Positions 8,840-19,106 of a stretch of DNA of 64,000 nt are shown one piece after another; the stretch's first letter is position 1, and the number at the start of each line of letters is the position of its first letter. Below the pieces are notes generated by a model, which worked only from the letters and a program-made list of their open reading frames with translations, was not told the origin of the DNA and did not search any database. The DNA is from Candidatus Alistipes faecavium (GTDB lineage: Bacteria > Bacteroidota > Bacteroidia > Bacteroidales > Rikenellaceae). The DNA is taken from assembly GCA_019118605.1 (NCBI GenBank), contig DWYP01000049.1:1-64000 (forward strand), read 5' to 3'. The translations under genes and the position numbers were made by a program.

Positions 8840-10050
<1,211 letters not shown>

Positions 10051-10054
<4 letters not shown>

Positions 10055-11013
10055 TCCGCGCGGGCATCATCGGAGGGGCCGGATACACGGCCGGGGAGCT
10101 GATCCGTCTGCTGGTGAACCACCCGCAGGTGGAGATCGCCTTCGTACACAGTACCTCGAACGCCGGGAACCTCCTCACGGAGGTACACGCGGGGCTGGAG
10201 GGCGAGACGTCGATGCGCTTCTGCGCGGAGTACGACCTCGCGGCCGCCGACGTGGTCTTCCTCTGCTCGGCGCACGGGCAGAGCCGCACGTGGCTGGCGG
10301 AGCAGACGCTTCCCGAGGGGCTGCGGATCATCGACCTGGCGCAGGATTTCCGCGACGAGTCGGAGGGCTTCGTCTACGGGCTCCCGGAGATGAACCGCGA
10401 GCGCATCCGCACGGCGCGTCGCGTCGCCAACCCCGGGTGCTTCGCCACGGCGATCCAGCTGGCCCTGCTGCCGCTGGCCGCCGCGGGGCTGCTGCAGGAC
10501 GAGGTGCACGTGACGGCCGTCACGGGATCGACCGGCGCCGGGGTCAAGCCCTCGGCAACGACCCATTTCAGCTGGAGGGCCGCGAACCTCTCGGTCTACA
10601 AGGCCTTCACGCACCAGCACCTGCTCGAGATCGGCCGCAACCTGCGCACGCTCCAGCCCGGGTTCGACCGCGAGGTCAACTTCGTGCCCATGCGCGGGGA
10701 CTTCACGCGCGGCATCCTGGCAAGCGTCTACACGACCTGCCCGCTCGACGACGAGGCCGCGCGAAAACTCTATGCCGACTACTATGCACAGGCCGCATTC
10801 ACCCACGCCGCGGAGCGTGCCGTCGACCTCAAGCAGGTGGTCAATACCAACAAGGCGCTGGTACACGCCGCAAAATACGGCCCGAAGCTGCACATCGTCT
10901 CGGTGATCGACAACCTCCTGAAGGGTGCCTCGGGGCAGGCCGTGCAGAACATGAACCTCATGTTCGAGCGCGACGAGCGCGAAGGGCTGCGCCTCAAGGC
11001 CAGCGCATTCTAA
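10051..11013 (+). CDS. argC: N-acyl-gamma-glutamyl-phosphate reductase
   Basis: NADPH-dependent reductase making N-acylglutamate semialdehyde from N-acylglutamyl phosphate. The protein has 320 residues. The nucleotide-binding loop is GIIGGAGYTAGELIRLL at the N-terminus. The catalytic Cys130 sits in NPGCFATAIQ, and STGAGVKPSATTHFS plus KGASGQAVQNMNLM near the end are family signatures. In this phylum the acyl group may be succinyl rather than acetyl. The gene overlaps argG by four bases; argD begins 108 bases downstream. Confidence 0.95.
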
Positions 11014-11121
11014 CCCGGCCGCCGCAAGGCTGCAGGGCGTTTCGGGAGGGATCGTGCCCGCCGCAGCACGGCGGACGTCTGCCCGGAAGCCCGTCCGGAG
11101 GCCACAAAACGAACTTTTATC

Positions 11122-12252
11122 ATGGAACTCTTCAACGTATATTCACTCTATCCGATCGAACCCGTCCGCGGAAAGGGGTGTTTCGTCTACGACGAGGACG
11201 GCACCGAGTATCTCGACCTTTACGGCGGGCACGCCGTGATCTCGATCGGCCATGCTCAGCCCGACTATGTGCGGGCCGTTTCGGAGCAGGTCGGAAAGCT
11301 CGGATTCTACTCCAATTCGGTGCGCAACTCCCTGCAGGTCGAACTCGCCGAGCGGTTGGGCCGCGTGTCGGGATACGGCGACTACCGCCTCTTCCTCTGC
11401 AACTCCGGGGCCGAGGCCAACGAAAACGCCCTGAAGCTGGCGTCGTTCCACACCGGGCGCAGCAAGATCCTGGCCATCGAGAAGGCTTTCCACGGGCGGA
11501 CGTCGGGTGCCGTGGCCGTGACCGACAATCCGGCCATCAGCTCGCCCTTCAACCGCACGCCCCACGTGGAGTTCACGCCGCTGAACGACCTCGCGGCGGC
11601 GCGCGAGAAGCTCGCCACGCGGGAGTATGCGGCCGTCATCGTCGAGGGAATTCAGGGCGTCGCAGGCATCCACTGCCCCACGGACGAATTCCTGCGCGGG
11701 CTGCGTGAGGCCGCGACCGAAAGCGGCACGCAACTGATCCTCGACGAGATTCAGTCGGGATACGGCCGCACGGGGCACTTCTTCGCACACCAGCAGGCCG
11801 GGATCCGTCCCGACCTGATCACCACGGCGAAGGGCATGGCCAACGGATTTCCGATCGGCGGCGTGCTGATCGCACCCCACTTCGAGGCGCGGCCCGGGAT
11901 GCTCGGGACTACCTTCGGAGGCAACCACCTCGCATGCGCCGCGGCAATCGCCGTGCTGAAGGTCATCGAGCGGGACCGTCTGGTCGACAACGCCGCCGCG
12001 GTGGGCAGCTACCTGCTCGAGGAGCTGAAGCATTTCGACGGCCTGAAGCAGGTGCGCGGGCGCGGCCTGATGATCGGCATCGAGATCGACGGCTCGGGGT
12101 CGGAGCTGCGCAAAAAGCTCCTTTTCGAAAAACACGTCTTCACGGGCGGCGCCGGGGCCTCGACCGTACGGCTCCTGCCGGCCCTGTGTCTGACCCGCGA
12201 GCTGGCAGGGCGCTTCCTTGAGGCGTTCCGCGCCGTGCTGCGCGAAAAATAA
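11122..12252 (+). CDS. argD: N-acylornithine aminotransferase
   Basis: Class III PLP-dependent aminotransferase that converts N-acylglutamate semialdehyde to N-acylornithine with glutamate as donor. The protein has 376 residues. The PLP lysine is K237 in TTAKGMANGFPIGG, and the cofactor ring contact is in LILDEIQSGYGRTG. The phosphate-binding region CNSGAEANENALKLA is present. By its position between argC and the SOTCase-like argF', it probably acts on N-succinyl or N-acetyl semialdehyde. Spacers of about 100 bases, longer than elsewhere in the cluster, lie on both sides. Confidence 0.93.
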   Translation: MELFNVYSLYPIEPVRGKGCFVYDEDGTEYLDLYGGHAVISIGHAQPDYVRAVSEQVGKLGFYSNSVRNSLQVELAERLGRVSGYGDYRLFLCNSGAEANENALKLASFHTGRSKILAIEKAFHGRTSGAVAVTDNPAISSPFNRTPHVEFTPLNDLAAAREKLATREYAAVIVEGIQGVAGIHCPTDEFLRGLREAATESGTQLILDEIQSGYGRTGHFFAHQQAGIRPDLITTAKGMANGFPIGGVLIAPHFEARPGMLGTTFGGNHLACAAAIAVLKVIERDRLVDNAAAVGSYLLEELKHFDGLKQVRGRGLMIGIEIDGSGSELRKKLLFEKHVFTGGAGASTVRLLPALCLTRELAGRFLEAFRAVLREK

Positions 12253-12348
12253 ACTCGTGCGGGTCGGCATCCGCCGAAGGCTCGGGAGCTGCCCGGGCCG
12301 ACGGTGCGGAAACCCCCTCGGGCCCGCCTCAAAAAACTTCGATTCGTT

Positions 12349-13308
12349 ATGGACAAATTCACCTGCGTACAGGATATCGGCGACCTGAAATCGGCCGTCG
12401 CCGAAGCCATGGAGATCAAGCGCGACCGCTTCCAGTTCACCGGACTCGGACGCAACCGCACGCTGCTGATGCTCTTCTTCAACTCGAGCCTCCGCACGCG
12501 GCTCTCGACACAGAAGGCCGCCATGAACCTCGGCATGAACGTCATGGTTCTCGACGTCAACCAGGGCGCCTGGAAGCTCGAAACCGAGCGCGGCGTGGTG
12601 ATGGACGGCGACAAGGCCGAGCACCTGCTCGAGGCGATTCCCGTCATGGGGTCGTACTGCGACGTGATCGGCGTGCGCTCGTTCGCCCGCTTCCGCGACA
12701 AGGCCGAGGATTACGAGGAGCGCGTCCTCGAGCAGTTCATCCGCTACTCCGGGCGTCCGGTCTTCTCGATGGAGGCCGCCACACGACACCCCCTGCAGAG
12801 CTTCGCCGACCTGATCACCATCGAGGAGTACAAGCGTACGGAGCGTCCGAAGGTCGTGATGACCTGGGCGCCCCATCCCAACGCCCTGCCGCAGGCCGTG
12901 CCCAACTCCTTCGCCGAGTGGATGAACGCCGCGGGGTATGACTTCGTCATCGCCCAGCCCGAAGGGTATGAGCTCGACCCGCAGTTCGTCGGAGGGGCCC
13001 GTGTGGAGTACGACCAGCGAAAGGCCCTCGAAGGCGCCGACTTCGTCTACGCCAAGAACTGGGCCGCATACCGGGACCCCAACTACGGGAAGGTACTCTC
13101 CCGCGACCGCGCATGGACCGTCGACACGGAGAAGATGGCCCTCACGAACAACGCATACTTCATGCATTGCCTGCCCGTGCGGCGCAACATGATCGTCACG
13201 GACGACGTGATCGAGTCGCCGCGCTCGCTGGTGATCCCCGAGGCCGCGAACCGCGAAATCGCGGCCCAGGTCGTGCTCAAGCGCCTGCTGGAGGGGCTCG
13301 AGCGATGA
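12349..13308 (+). CDS. argF': N-succinylornithine carbamoyltransferase (SOTCase type)
   Basis: Transfers the carbamoyl group of carbamoyl phosphate to an N-acylated ornithine, giving N-acylcitrulline. The protein has 319 residues. The carbamoyl-phosphate loop is SSLRTRLST (residues 46-54), and the HCLPVRRNMIV segment near residue 280 lines the site. Overall it closely resembles the Bacteroides fragilis enzyme that uses N-succinylornithine. The residue that sets specificity (Pro90 in B. fragilis, Glu92 in the Xanthomonas acetylornithine enzyme) is Ala90 here (KAEHLL). Published mutants of that Glu to Ala, Ser, Pro or Val all gained succinylornithine activity, so SOTCase is predicted. I chose ATG 12349 (MDKFTCVQDIGD), which aligns with the family start. 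The stop overlaps argB. Confidence 0.93.
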   Translation: MDKFTCVQDIGDLKSAVAEAMEIKRDRFQFTGLGRNRTLLMLFFNSSLRTRLSTQKAAMNLGMNVMVLDVNQGAWKLETERGVVMDGDKAEHLLEAIPVMGSYCDVIGVRSFARFRDKAEDYEERVLEQFIRYSGRPVFSMEAATRHPLQSFADLITIEEYKRTERPKVVMTWAPHPNALPQAVPNSFAEWMNAAGYDFVIAQPEGYELDPQFVGGARVEYDQRKALEGADFVYAKNWAAYRDPNYGKVLSRDRAWTVDTEKMALTNNAYFMHCLPVRRNMIVTDDVIESPRSLVIPEAANREIAAQVVLKRLLEGLER

Positions 13309-14072
13309 ACGGCATCACCGTAGTGAAGATCGGCGGGAACGTCATCGACGATCCCGCGGCCCTGAAGGCCTTCCTCGGGGAGTTCGCAGCGATCGAAGGC
13401 CCGAAGATCCTCGTACACGGGGGAGGCAAGCTCGCCACGCGCATGGCCGAGCGGCTCGAGCTGAAGGTTCAGATGGTCGACGGACGCCGCATCACCGACA
13501 AGGGGACGCTCGACGTGGTGACGATGGTCTATGCCGGGCTTGTCAACAAGCAGATCGTCGCAGGATTGCAGGCCGCAGGGTGCAACGCCATCGGGCTGTC
13601 GGGAGCCGACGGGAATGCCGTCACGGCCCGCCGCCGCGCCCCGCAGCCGATCGATTACGGATTCGTCGGCGACATCGAGCGCGTCGATTCGGAGCTGCTG
13701 CGCCGCCTGCTCGAGGCCGGGCTCGTCCCCGTCTTCTCGGCCATCATGCACGACGGCCGCGGCACGCTGCTCAACTGCAACGCCGACAGCGTCGCTTCGG
13801 CCGTGGCACTCGGAGCCGCCGCCGTGGCGCCGACCGACCTGGTCTTCTGTTTCGAGAAGGCCGGGGTGCTGCGCGACCCGGACGACGAGGCGTCGGTCAT
13901 CCCCGAGATCACGGCCGCGAGCTACCCGCCGCTCAAGGCCGACGGAACGGTCAGCAAGGGAATGATCCCCAAGATCGAAAACGCCCTGAAGGCCGTCGGA
14001 CAGGGGGTGCGGAGCGTCACGATCCGCAGCTCCGCGCACCTCGAAAACGGCATCGGGACCGTCATCCGGTAG
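13305..14072 (+). CDS. argB: N-acylglutamate kinase
   Basis: Phosphorylates N-acylglutamate on its gamma-carboxylate, the second pathway step, feeding ArgC. The protein has 255 residues and belongs to the amino acid kinase family. The N-terminal VVKIGGNVID and LVHGGGKLATRMAE loops bind nucleotide and phosphate. GLSGADGNAVTARRR and LLNCNADSVASAVA are further family motifs, and KGMIPKIENA near the C-terminus is characteristic. ATG 13305 overlaps the argF' stop by four bases. The long N-terminal helix of arginine-inhibited NAGK enzymes is absent, so feedback control by arginine is less likely. Confidence 0.94.
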   Translation: MNGITVVKIGGNVIDDPAALKAFLGEFAAIEGPKILVHGGGKLATRMAERLELKVQMVDGRRITDKGTLDVVTMVYAGLVNKQIVAGLQAAGCNAIGLSGADGNAVTARRRAPQPIDYGFVGDIERVDSELLRRLLEAGLVPVFSAIMHDGRGTLLNCNADSVASAVALGAAAVAPTDLVFCFEKAGVLRDPDDEASVIPEITAASYPPLKADGTVSKGMIPKIENALKAVGQGVRSVTIRSSAHLENGIGTVIR

Positions 14073-14079
14073 CAGCGCC

Positions 14080-14127
14080 GAGGAAGGGGGGGGGAGAGAG
14101 AAGAGAGAAGAGAGGAAGAGAAAAAAA
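14080..14127 (+). repeat. 48-base uninterrupted purine tract with G9 run, upstream of argE
   Basis: Every base from 14080 to 14127 on the plus strand is A or G, including nine consecutive G (14086-14094) and seven A at the end. It fills half of the 91-base argB-argE spacer. No coding function is evident. Confidence 0.85.
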
Positions 14128-14163
14128 CCGGCTTCCGAATCCACACACAAATCCAACGAAGCG

Positions 14164-15228
14164 ATGAATACGAAAACCGCCGAGGCCGTCGAACTGTTGC
14201 AGGCGCTGATTGCAACGCCCTCCCTGTCGCGCGACGAAGCGCGCACGGGCGACCTGCTCCATGCCTTTCTCGCCGAGCACGGCGCCGCCCCCGAGCGGCT
14301 GCACAACAACGTCTGGGCACGGGCCGAAGGGTTCGACCCCCGGCGTCCGACGCTGCTGCTGAACTCCCACCACGACACCGTGCGGCCCGCCGCATCGTAC
14401 ACCCGCGACCCGTTTGCCCCGGCCGTCGAAGGCGACCGTCTCTACGGCCTCGGGAGCAACGACGCCGGAGCTTCGGTCGTCGCACTCGCGGAGACCTTCC
14501 TCACGTTCCGCCGCCGGAAGTTGCCCTTCAACCTCATTCTGGCCCTCTCGGCCGAGGAGGAGTGCATGGGCGAGCACGGCATGCGGGCCCTGCTCCCCGC
14601 ACTGGGGAGGATCGACATGGCCCTCGTGGGCGAGCCCACGGGAATGCAGGCCGCCACGGGCGAGCGCGGGCTCGTCGTGCTGGACTGCACGGCCCGCGGA
14701 AAGAGCGGACACGCCGCACGCGGCGAGGGGATCAACGCCCTCTACATCGCCCTGGACGACATCGCCCGCCTGCGCGCGTTCCGCTTCGAGCGCGAATCGC
14801 CGCTGCTCGGGCCCATAGGCATTGCCGTGACGCAGATCGAGGCCGGCACGCAGCACAACGTCGTGCCCGACGTGTGCCGCTTTGTCGTCGACGTGCGCAC
14901 GACCGACGCCTACACGAACGAAGAGACCGTCGGGATCCTCCGCGCGGCGCTGCGCTCCGAGGCCGTACCCCGTTCGACGCGCATCCGCGCCGCCGCCGTG
15001 GGCGACGACCATCCGCTCGTGCGCGCCGCCGCGGCTATCGGCCGAAGCACGTTCGTCTCGCCCACGACCTCCGACCGCACGCTGATGCCCTTCCCGTCGC
15101 TGAAGATGGGCCCCGGGGAGTCGGCGCGCTCCCACGCGGCCGACGAATACGTCCTACGGTCGGAGATCGACAGCGCCATCACGCTCTATGAGCAATACAT
15201 CGAACAATTAGCAAATCTGTACGCATGA
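14164..15228 (+). CDS. argE: N-acylcitrulline/N-acylornithine deacylase, M20 family
   Basis: Zinc peptidase of the M20 family, 354 residues. In this cluster its job is to remove the acyl group after carbamoylation, so the natural substrate should be N-succinyl- or N-acetylcitrulline rather than acetylornithine. Metal ligands are visible: the H-D pair in NSHHDTV, the Asp in GLGSNDAGASV, the catalytic/ligand Glu pair in LSAEEECMGEHG, and GEPTG. The lid domain contains KSGHAARGEG. The gene starts at ATG 14164 after the purine tract and overlaps argH by four bases. Confidence 0.9.
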   Translation: MNTKTAEAVELLQALIATPSLSRDEARTGDLLHAFLAEHGAAPERLHNNVWARAEGFDPRRPTLLLNSHHDTVRPAASYTRDPFAPAVEGDRLYGLGSNDAGASVVALAETFLTFRRRKLPFNLILALSAEEECMGEHGMRALLPALGRIDMALVGEPTGMQAATGERGLVVLDCTARGKSGHAARGEGINALYIALDDIARLRAFRFERESPLLGPIGIAVTQIEAGTQHNVVPDVCRFVVDVRTTDAYTNEETVGILRAALRSEAVPRSTRIRAAAVGDDHPLVRAAAAIGRSTFVSPTTSDRTLMPFPSLKMGPGESARSHAADEYVLRSEIDSAITLYEQYIEQLANLYA

Positions 15229-16541
15229 GCAGCACCAAACTTTGGGACAAGGGTTTCGAACCCGACAAGATGATCGAGGAGTACACCGTAGGTCAGGACC
15301 GCGAACTCGACCTGCAACTCGCACGCTACGACGTCGAAGGATCGCTGGCGCACATCGCCATGCTCGAGAAGATCGGCCTGCTGACCGCCGAGGAGCTCCG
15401 AACGCTCACCGCGGGGCTCAGGGAGATCGCCGCGGAGATCGAGGCCGGGCGTTTCGAGATCGAGCCCGACACCGAGGACGTCCATTCGCAGGTCGAGCTG
15501 ATGCTCACCCGCCGGCTGGGCGACGTGGGCAAGAAGATCCACTCGGGGCGTTCGCGCAACGACCAGGTACTCGTCGACCTCAAGCTCTTCCTGCGCGACG
15601 AGCTGCGCAAGGTCGCCGACGACACGAAGGCACTCTTCGACCGCCTGCAGGAGCTCAGCGAACGCTACCGCGACGTATTGATGCCCGGGTACACCCATCT
15701 GCAGATCGCCATGCCCTCGTCGTTCGGACTGTGGTTCGGGGCCTACGCCGAGACGCTGGTCGACGACATGCGCCTCGTCGCCGCGGCCTGGCACATCGCC
15801 AACCAGAACCCCCTGGGTTCCGCCGCAGGGTACGGGTCGTCGTTCCCCCTCGACCGCACGATGACCACCCGCCTGCTGGGCTTCGAGACGCTGCACTACA
15901 ACGTCGTGGCCGCGCAGATGAGCCGCGGGAAGAGCGAACGCGCCGCCGCCGCGGCCATCGCCGCCGTCGCCGCGACGATCGGACGCCTGGCGATGGACGC
16001 CTGCCTGTTCATGAGCCAGAATTTCGGTTTCATCTCCCTGCCCGACGAGCTCACGACCGGGTCGAGCATCATGCCCCACAAGAAGAATCCCGACGTATTC
16101 GAGATCATGCGCGGGAGGTGCAACCGCCTGCAGGCAGTACCGAACGAGATCGCCCTGCTCACGACGAACCTCCCGGTGGGATACCACCGCGACCTGCAGC
16201 TGATGAAGGACATCCTCTTCCCGGCACTCACGGAGATCCGCCGCACGCTCGGCATGTGCGACTTCATGCTCGCACACGTGCGCGTGAACGAGCACATCCT
16301 CGAGGACCGGAAGTACGACTACCTCTTCACCGTCGAGGACGTCAACCGCCTCGTCCTGCAGGGCGTGCCGTTCCGCGAGGCCTACCGCCAGGTCGGCATG
16401 GCCGTGCAGCGGGGCGAGTACCGTCCCACGCGCGAGGTGCACCACACCCACGAGGGGAGCATCGGCAACCTCTGCACCGTGGAGATCCGCCGCAAGATGG
16501 AGGAGGTCATGCGGGAGTTCGAAACGCCGGGAATGCAATAG
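15225..16541 (+). CDS. argH: Argininosuccinate lyase
   Basis: Splits argininosuccinate into arginine and fumarate, the last step of the pathway; acts as a tetramer in the cytosol. The protein has 438 residues. The superfamily signature GSSIMPHKKNPDVFE (near residues 279-293) carries the catalytic serine at about 280-281. KIHSGRSRNDQV is the second conserved region and PGYTHLQIAMP the third. The start overlaps the argE stop. The gene ends the arginine run and is followed by a strong terminator. Confidence 0.96.
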   Translation: MSSTKLWDKGFEPDKMIEEYTVGQDRELDLQLARYDVEGSLAHIAMLEKIGLLTAEELRTLTAGLREIAAEIEAGRFEIEPDTEDVHSQVELMLTRRLGDVGKKIHSGRSRNDQVLVDLKLFLRDELRKVADDTKALFDRLQELSERYRDVLMPGYTHLQIAMPSSFGLWFGAYAETLVDDMRLVAAAWHIANQNPLGSAAGYGSSFPLDRTMTTRLLGFETLHYNVVAAQMSRGKSERAAAAAIAAVAATIGRLAMDACLFMSQNFGFISLPDELTTGSSIMPHKKNPDVFEIMRGRCNRLQAVPNEIALLTTNLPVGYHRDLQLMKDILFPALTEIRRTLGMCDFMLAHVRVNEHILEDRKYDYLFTVEDVNRLVLQGVPFREAYRQVGMAVQRGEYRPTREVHHTHEGSIGNLCTVEIRRKMEEVMREFETPGMQ

Positions 16542-16572
16542 CGCCCCGGTCGGCACGGCACCCCGATACAGC

Positions 16573-16610
16573 AAAAACGCCCCCGGCAGAGACCTGCCGG
16601 GGGCGTTTTT
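16573..16610. terminator. Bidirectional intrinsic terminator between argH and efp
   Basis: Perfect 17-bp stem (AAAAACGCCCCCGGCAG against its complement) with a four-base loop AGAC at 16590-16593. T runs lie at the 3' side on both strands, which suits the convergent argH and efp. Confidence 0.93.
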
Positions 16611-16628
16611 CGGTAAAACGGACAGGGC

Positions 16629-17195
16629 TTACTTGATGCGCTCGTAGTACTCGCGCGTGCGCGTGTCGACGCGGATCTTGTCGCCCGTGTTGATGAACAG
16701 CGGCACGCGGATCGTCGCTCCCGTATTCACCGTCGCAGGCTTCAGAGAGTTCGTCGACGCCGTATCGCCCTTCACGCCCGGCTCCGTATAGGTCACCTCC
16801 ATGTCCACGATCGGGGGAAGCTCCGCCGAAAGAACCGTCTCCTTCTCCGTGTGGAACATCACCTCCACGATCTGCCCGTCGGCCATCAGGTCGTAGTTGT
16901 TGATCAGGTTCTTGTCGATGTTGATCTCCTCGAAGGTCTCCGTGTGCATGAAGTGCATGCCCAGGTCATCCTCGTAGGTGAACTGGTACGGACGGCGCTC
17001 CACACGCACCGGCTCGATCTTCACTCCGGCCGAAAAGGTGTTGTCCAGCACGCGGCCGTTCTCGAGGTTCTTCAGTTTCGTGCGCACGAAAGCGGGGCCC
17101 TTGCCCGGCTTCACATGCTGGAAGTCCACGATCTGGAAGGTCTTGCCGTCCAGCTCGATGCACATTCCGATCTTGATATCTGCGGTTGTTGCCAT
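16629..17195 (-). CDS. efp: Translation elongation factor P
   Basis: Binds the ribosome between the P and E sites and relieves stalling at proline runs. The protein has 188 residues with the usual three beta-barrel domains. The modifiable loop is KPGKGPAF with K32 at the tip, the position that is lysylated, rhamnosylated or otherwise modified in other bacteria. [29 protein letters not shown] at the C-terminus is the family signature. ATG 17195 ([10 protein letters not shown]) is the conserved start. A candidate promoter lies 47 bases upstream. Confidence 0.96.
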   Translation of the reverse strand: MATTADIKIGMCIELDGKTFQIVDFQHVKPGKGPAFVRTKLKNLENGRVLDNTFSAGVKIEPVRVERRPYQFTYEDDLGMHFMHTETFEEINIDKNLINNYDLMADGQIVEVMFHTEKETVLSAELPPIVDMEVTYTEPGVKGDTASTNSLKPATVNTGATIRVPLFINTGDKIRVDTRTREYYERIK

Positions 17196-17241
17196 GGGAT
17201 TTTTGTATGATATTTTGTAATTTGAGTTTTCCTCGCGGGCG

Positions 17242-17249
17242 CAAAGATA
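17242..17249 (-). promoter_or_regulatory. Candidate -7 element for efp
   Basis: Minus-strand TATCTTTG, 47 bases before ATG 17195. No well-spaced -33 TTG. Confidence 0.5.
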
Positions 17250-17328
17250 GCAAAAAGTTCCCGAAATTCCTAACGCCCCCGGAATGAACCGGATTCCCCC
17301 GGGAGGCATCCGTACCGCCCGCTCCGCC

Positions 17329-17937
17329 CTACAGCTCGATCGCCTTGCAGCGAAGGCCCATCTGGCGGATCTTCTCCAACGTCCGCGGAAGGGCGTAGCG
17401 CATGTTCCGGAAGGCCTTCTCGCTGTCGTGGAACACCACGATGGCCCCCGGTGCGAGGTACTTCGTGACGTTCTTCAGACACGTGCGCGGCGAGAGCTGC
17501 CGGTTGTAGTCGCGCGAGATGATGTCCCACATCACCAGCTTGTAGCGCTGGCCCAGAAAGCGCGCCTGCGCCGGCGTGATCCGCGCGTAGGGCGGGCGGA
17601 ACAGCTCCGTATGGAGCAGGTCGTTGGCGAAGTCCACATCCTCCGTATAGCGCTCGAGGCTCATCCCCCACCCCTTCTGGTGCGAATAGGTGTGGTTCCC
17701 GATCTTGTGCCCGGCGTCCACGATGCGCTGGTAGAGGTCGGGGTACATCTCGACGTTCTTGCCCAGCACGAAGAAGGTTGCCTTGGCATCATACTTGTCC
17801 AGCGTCGAGAGAATCCACTCCGTGACACCCGGCGTCGGGCCGTCGTCGAAGGTCAGGAAAACCCCGTCGGGATCGTCGATCTCCCAGATCAGATCCGGCA
17901 TCAGGCGGCGGACTATTTTCGGCGGTTTCAGTCGCAT
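17329..17937 (-). CDS. Polysaccharide deacetylase (NodB domain, CE4)
   Basis: Carbohydrate esterase family 4 domain, 202 residues, nearly the bare NodB fold. It probably removes N- or O-acetyl groups from a cell-surface or peptidoglycan glycan. Motif 1 is FLTFDDGPT with the catalytic base and a metal Asp. Motif 2 is HTYSH with the two metal His. Motif 3 is RPPYA, where A replaces the usual [10 protein letters not shown] and IVVFHDS complete the site. I chose ATG 17937 (MRLKPPKIV). No signal peptide is evident at this start, so location is unclear. The gene is divergent from the DUF4837 lipoprotein gene. Confidence 0.88.
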   Translation of the reverse strand: MRLKPPKIVRRLMPDLIWEIDDPDGVFLTFDDGPTPGVTEWILSTLDKYDAKATFFVLGKNVEMYPDLYQRIVDAGHKIGNHTYSHQKGWGMSLERYTEDVDFANDLLHTELFRPPYARITPAQARFLGQRYKLVMWDIISRDYNRQLSPRTCLKNVTKYLAPGAIVVFHDSEKAFRNMRYALPRTLEKIRQMGLRCKAIEL

Positions 17938-17944
17938 ACGCGGA

Positions 17945-17952
17945 CAAAAATA
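17945..17952 (-). promoter_or_regulatory. Possible -7 element for the deacetylase
   Basis: Minus-strand TATTTTTG only seven bases before ATG 17937, which would give a very short or absent leader. No -33 partner at 19 bases; weak support. Confidence 0.3.
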
Positions 17953-17984
17953 GTCAAAATCCACGCCATATGGAAAAAATTCCG

Positions 17985-17992
17985 TATATTTG
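17985..17992 (+). promoter_or_regulatory. Candidate -7 element for the DUF4837 gene
   Basis: TATATTTG, 26 bases before ATG 18019, in an AT-rich divergent intergenic region. No clear -33 TTG. Confidence 0.5.
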
Positions 17993-18018
17993 TTGAGATA
18001 ACACGCTTTCCTTGCCAG

Positions 18019-19044
18019 ATGAAAAAGATCCTGTCCAATATCACCCTCGCCGCGCTCGCCGCACTCGCAATGGTCGGGTGCGACGCCTTCCACTCGCTTT
18101 CGAAGCTCAAAAGTTCCCAGGGAAAACCCTACGAGATGATCGTCGTGTGCAACCAGGAGGAGTGGACCGGAAAGGTCGGAGATTCGCTGCGCGCGGTGCT
18201 CACAGCACCGGTGCCGTACCTGAACCAGGTCGAACCGCTGTTCGACGTCTTCCGGGTACTCGAACGAGGGTTCACCGGAATGATCGCCGACCACCGCAAC
18301 GTCCTCAAGGTCTTCGTAGACCCCTCCGTCGAAAAGGCCGAGGCCGCCGTGCAGTACAACGTGACCTCCGAACCCCAGATCATCGTGACGCTCCAGGCCC
18401 CGACCGACAGCGCCATGACAGCCTATATCTCCGAAAACCGCGAAAGCATCGTCCACGTCTTCGAACAGGCCGAACGCGACCGCTCGGTCCGGGCCAACAC
18501 GCTCTACAACAACCCGGGCATCGAGGCTGCCATGCGCAAGAACTTCGGGGTCGACATGAAGGTACCAAAAGGATACATGCTGGCCGCCAATCAGCCCGAC
18601 TTCATCTGGGCGCGGTTCGAATACCCCACGGCCAGCCAGGGCTTCTTCGCATACTCATACCCCTACGAGGGGCCGCAGTCGCTTGAACCCGAGGCCCTGG
18701 TCGCCGCACGCAACAAGTTCGCCGCACGCATCCCCGGACCGTCGGACGGTTCCTACATGATCACCTCCGACGCCTTCGAGCCCGGATACCGCATCTTCCG
18801 GCTCGAAGGGCGCCTGTGGTGCGAACTGCGCGGTTTCTGGGACGTGCACGGCGATTTCATGGGCGGGCCGTTCGTCAGCTTCTCGACCGTGGACACCGAC
18901 ACCAACCGGGTATTCACCCTCGACTGCTACGTCTACGCCCCGGACCTCAACAAACCCCGCAAACGGAACTACGTGCGCGGACTCGAGCACCTGCTCTACA
19001 CGGTGACGTTCCCCGCAGACACGCCTGCGCAACCCGAACAATAA
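18019..19044 (+). CDS. DUF4837 family lipoprotein
   Basis: Predicted exported lipoprotein of 341 residues. The signal peptide MKKILSNITLAALAALAMVG is followed by the lipobox cysteine (C21, in VGCDA). The rest matches the pattern of the DUF4837 family found in Bacteroidota, with conserved-looking segments such as PYEMIVVCNQEEW and NNPGIEAAMRKNFGVDMKVP. No enzyme motif is recognised and the role is unknown. ATG 18019 follows a candidate promoter. Cardiolipin synthase starts 62 bases downstream on the same strand. Confidence 0.82.
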   Translation: MKKILSNITLAALAALAMVGCDAFHSLSKLKSSQGKPYEMIVVCNQEEWTGKVGDSLRAVLTAPVPYLNQVEPLFDVFRVLERGFTGMIADHRNVLKVFVDPSVEKAEAAVQYNVTSEPQIIVTLQAPTDSAMTAYISENRESIVHVFEQAERDRSVRANTLYNNPGIEAAMRKNFGVDMKVPKGYMLAANQPDFIWARFEYPTASQGFFAYSYPYEGPQSLEPEALVAARNKFAARIPGPSDGSYMITSDAFEPGYRIFRLEGRLWCELRGFWDVHGDFMGGPFVSFSTVDTDTNRVFTLDCYVYAPDLNKPRKRNYVRGLEHLLYTVTFPADTPAQPEQ

Positions 19045-19106
19045 CCCTCCCGGAAGCCCGGCCGGATACAGCGGGCGCGGGGCGGCAACCCCAAAGAGAC
19101 CCAATC

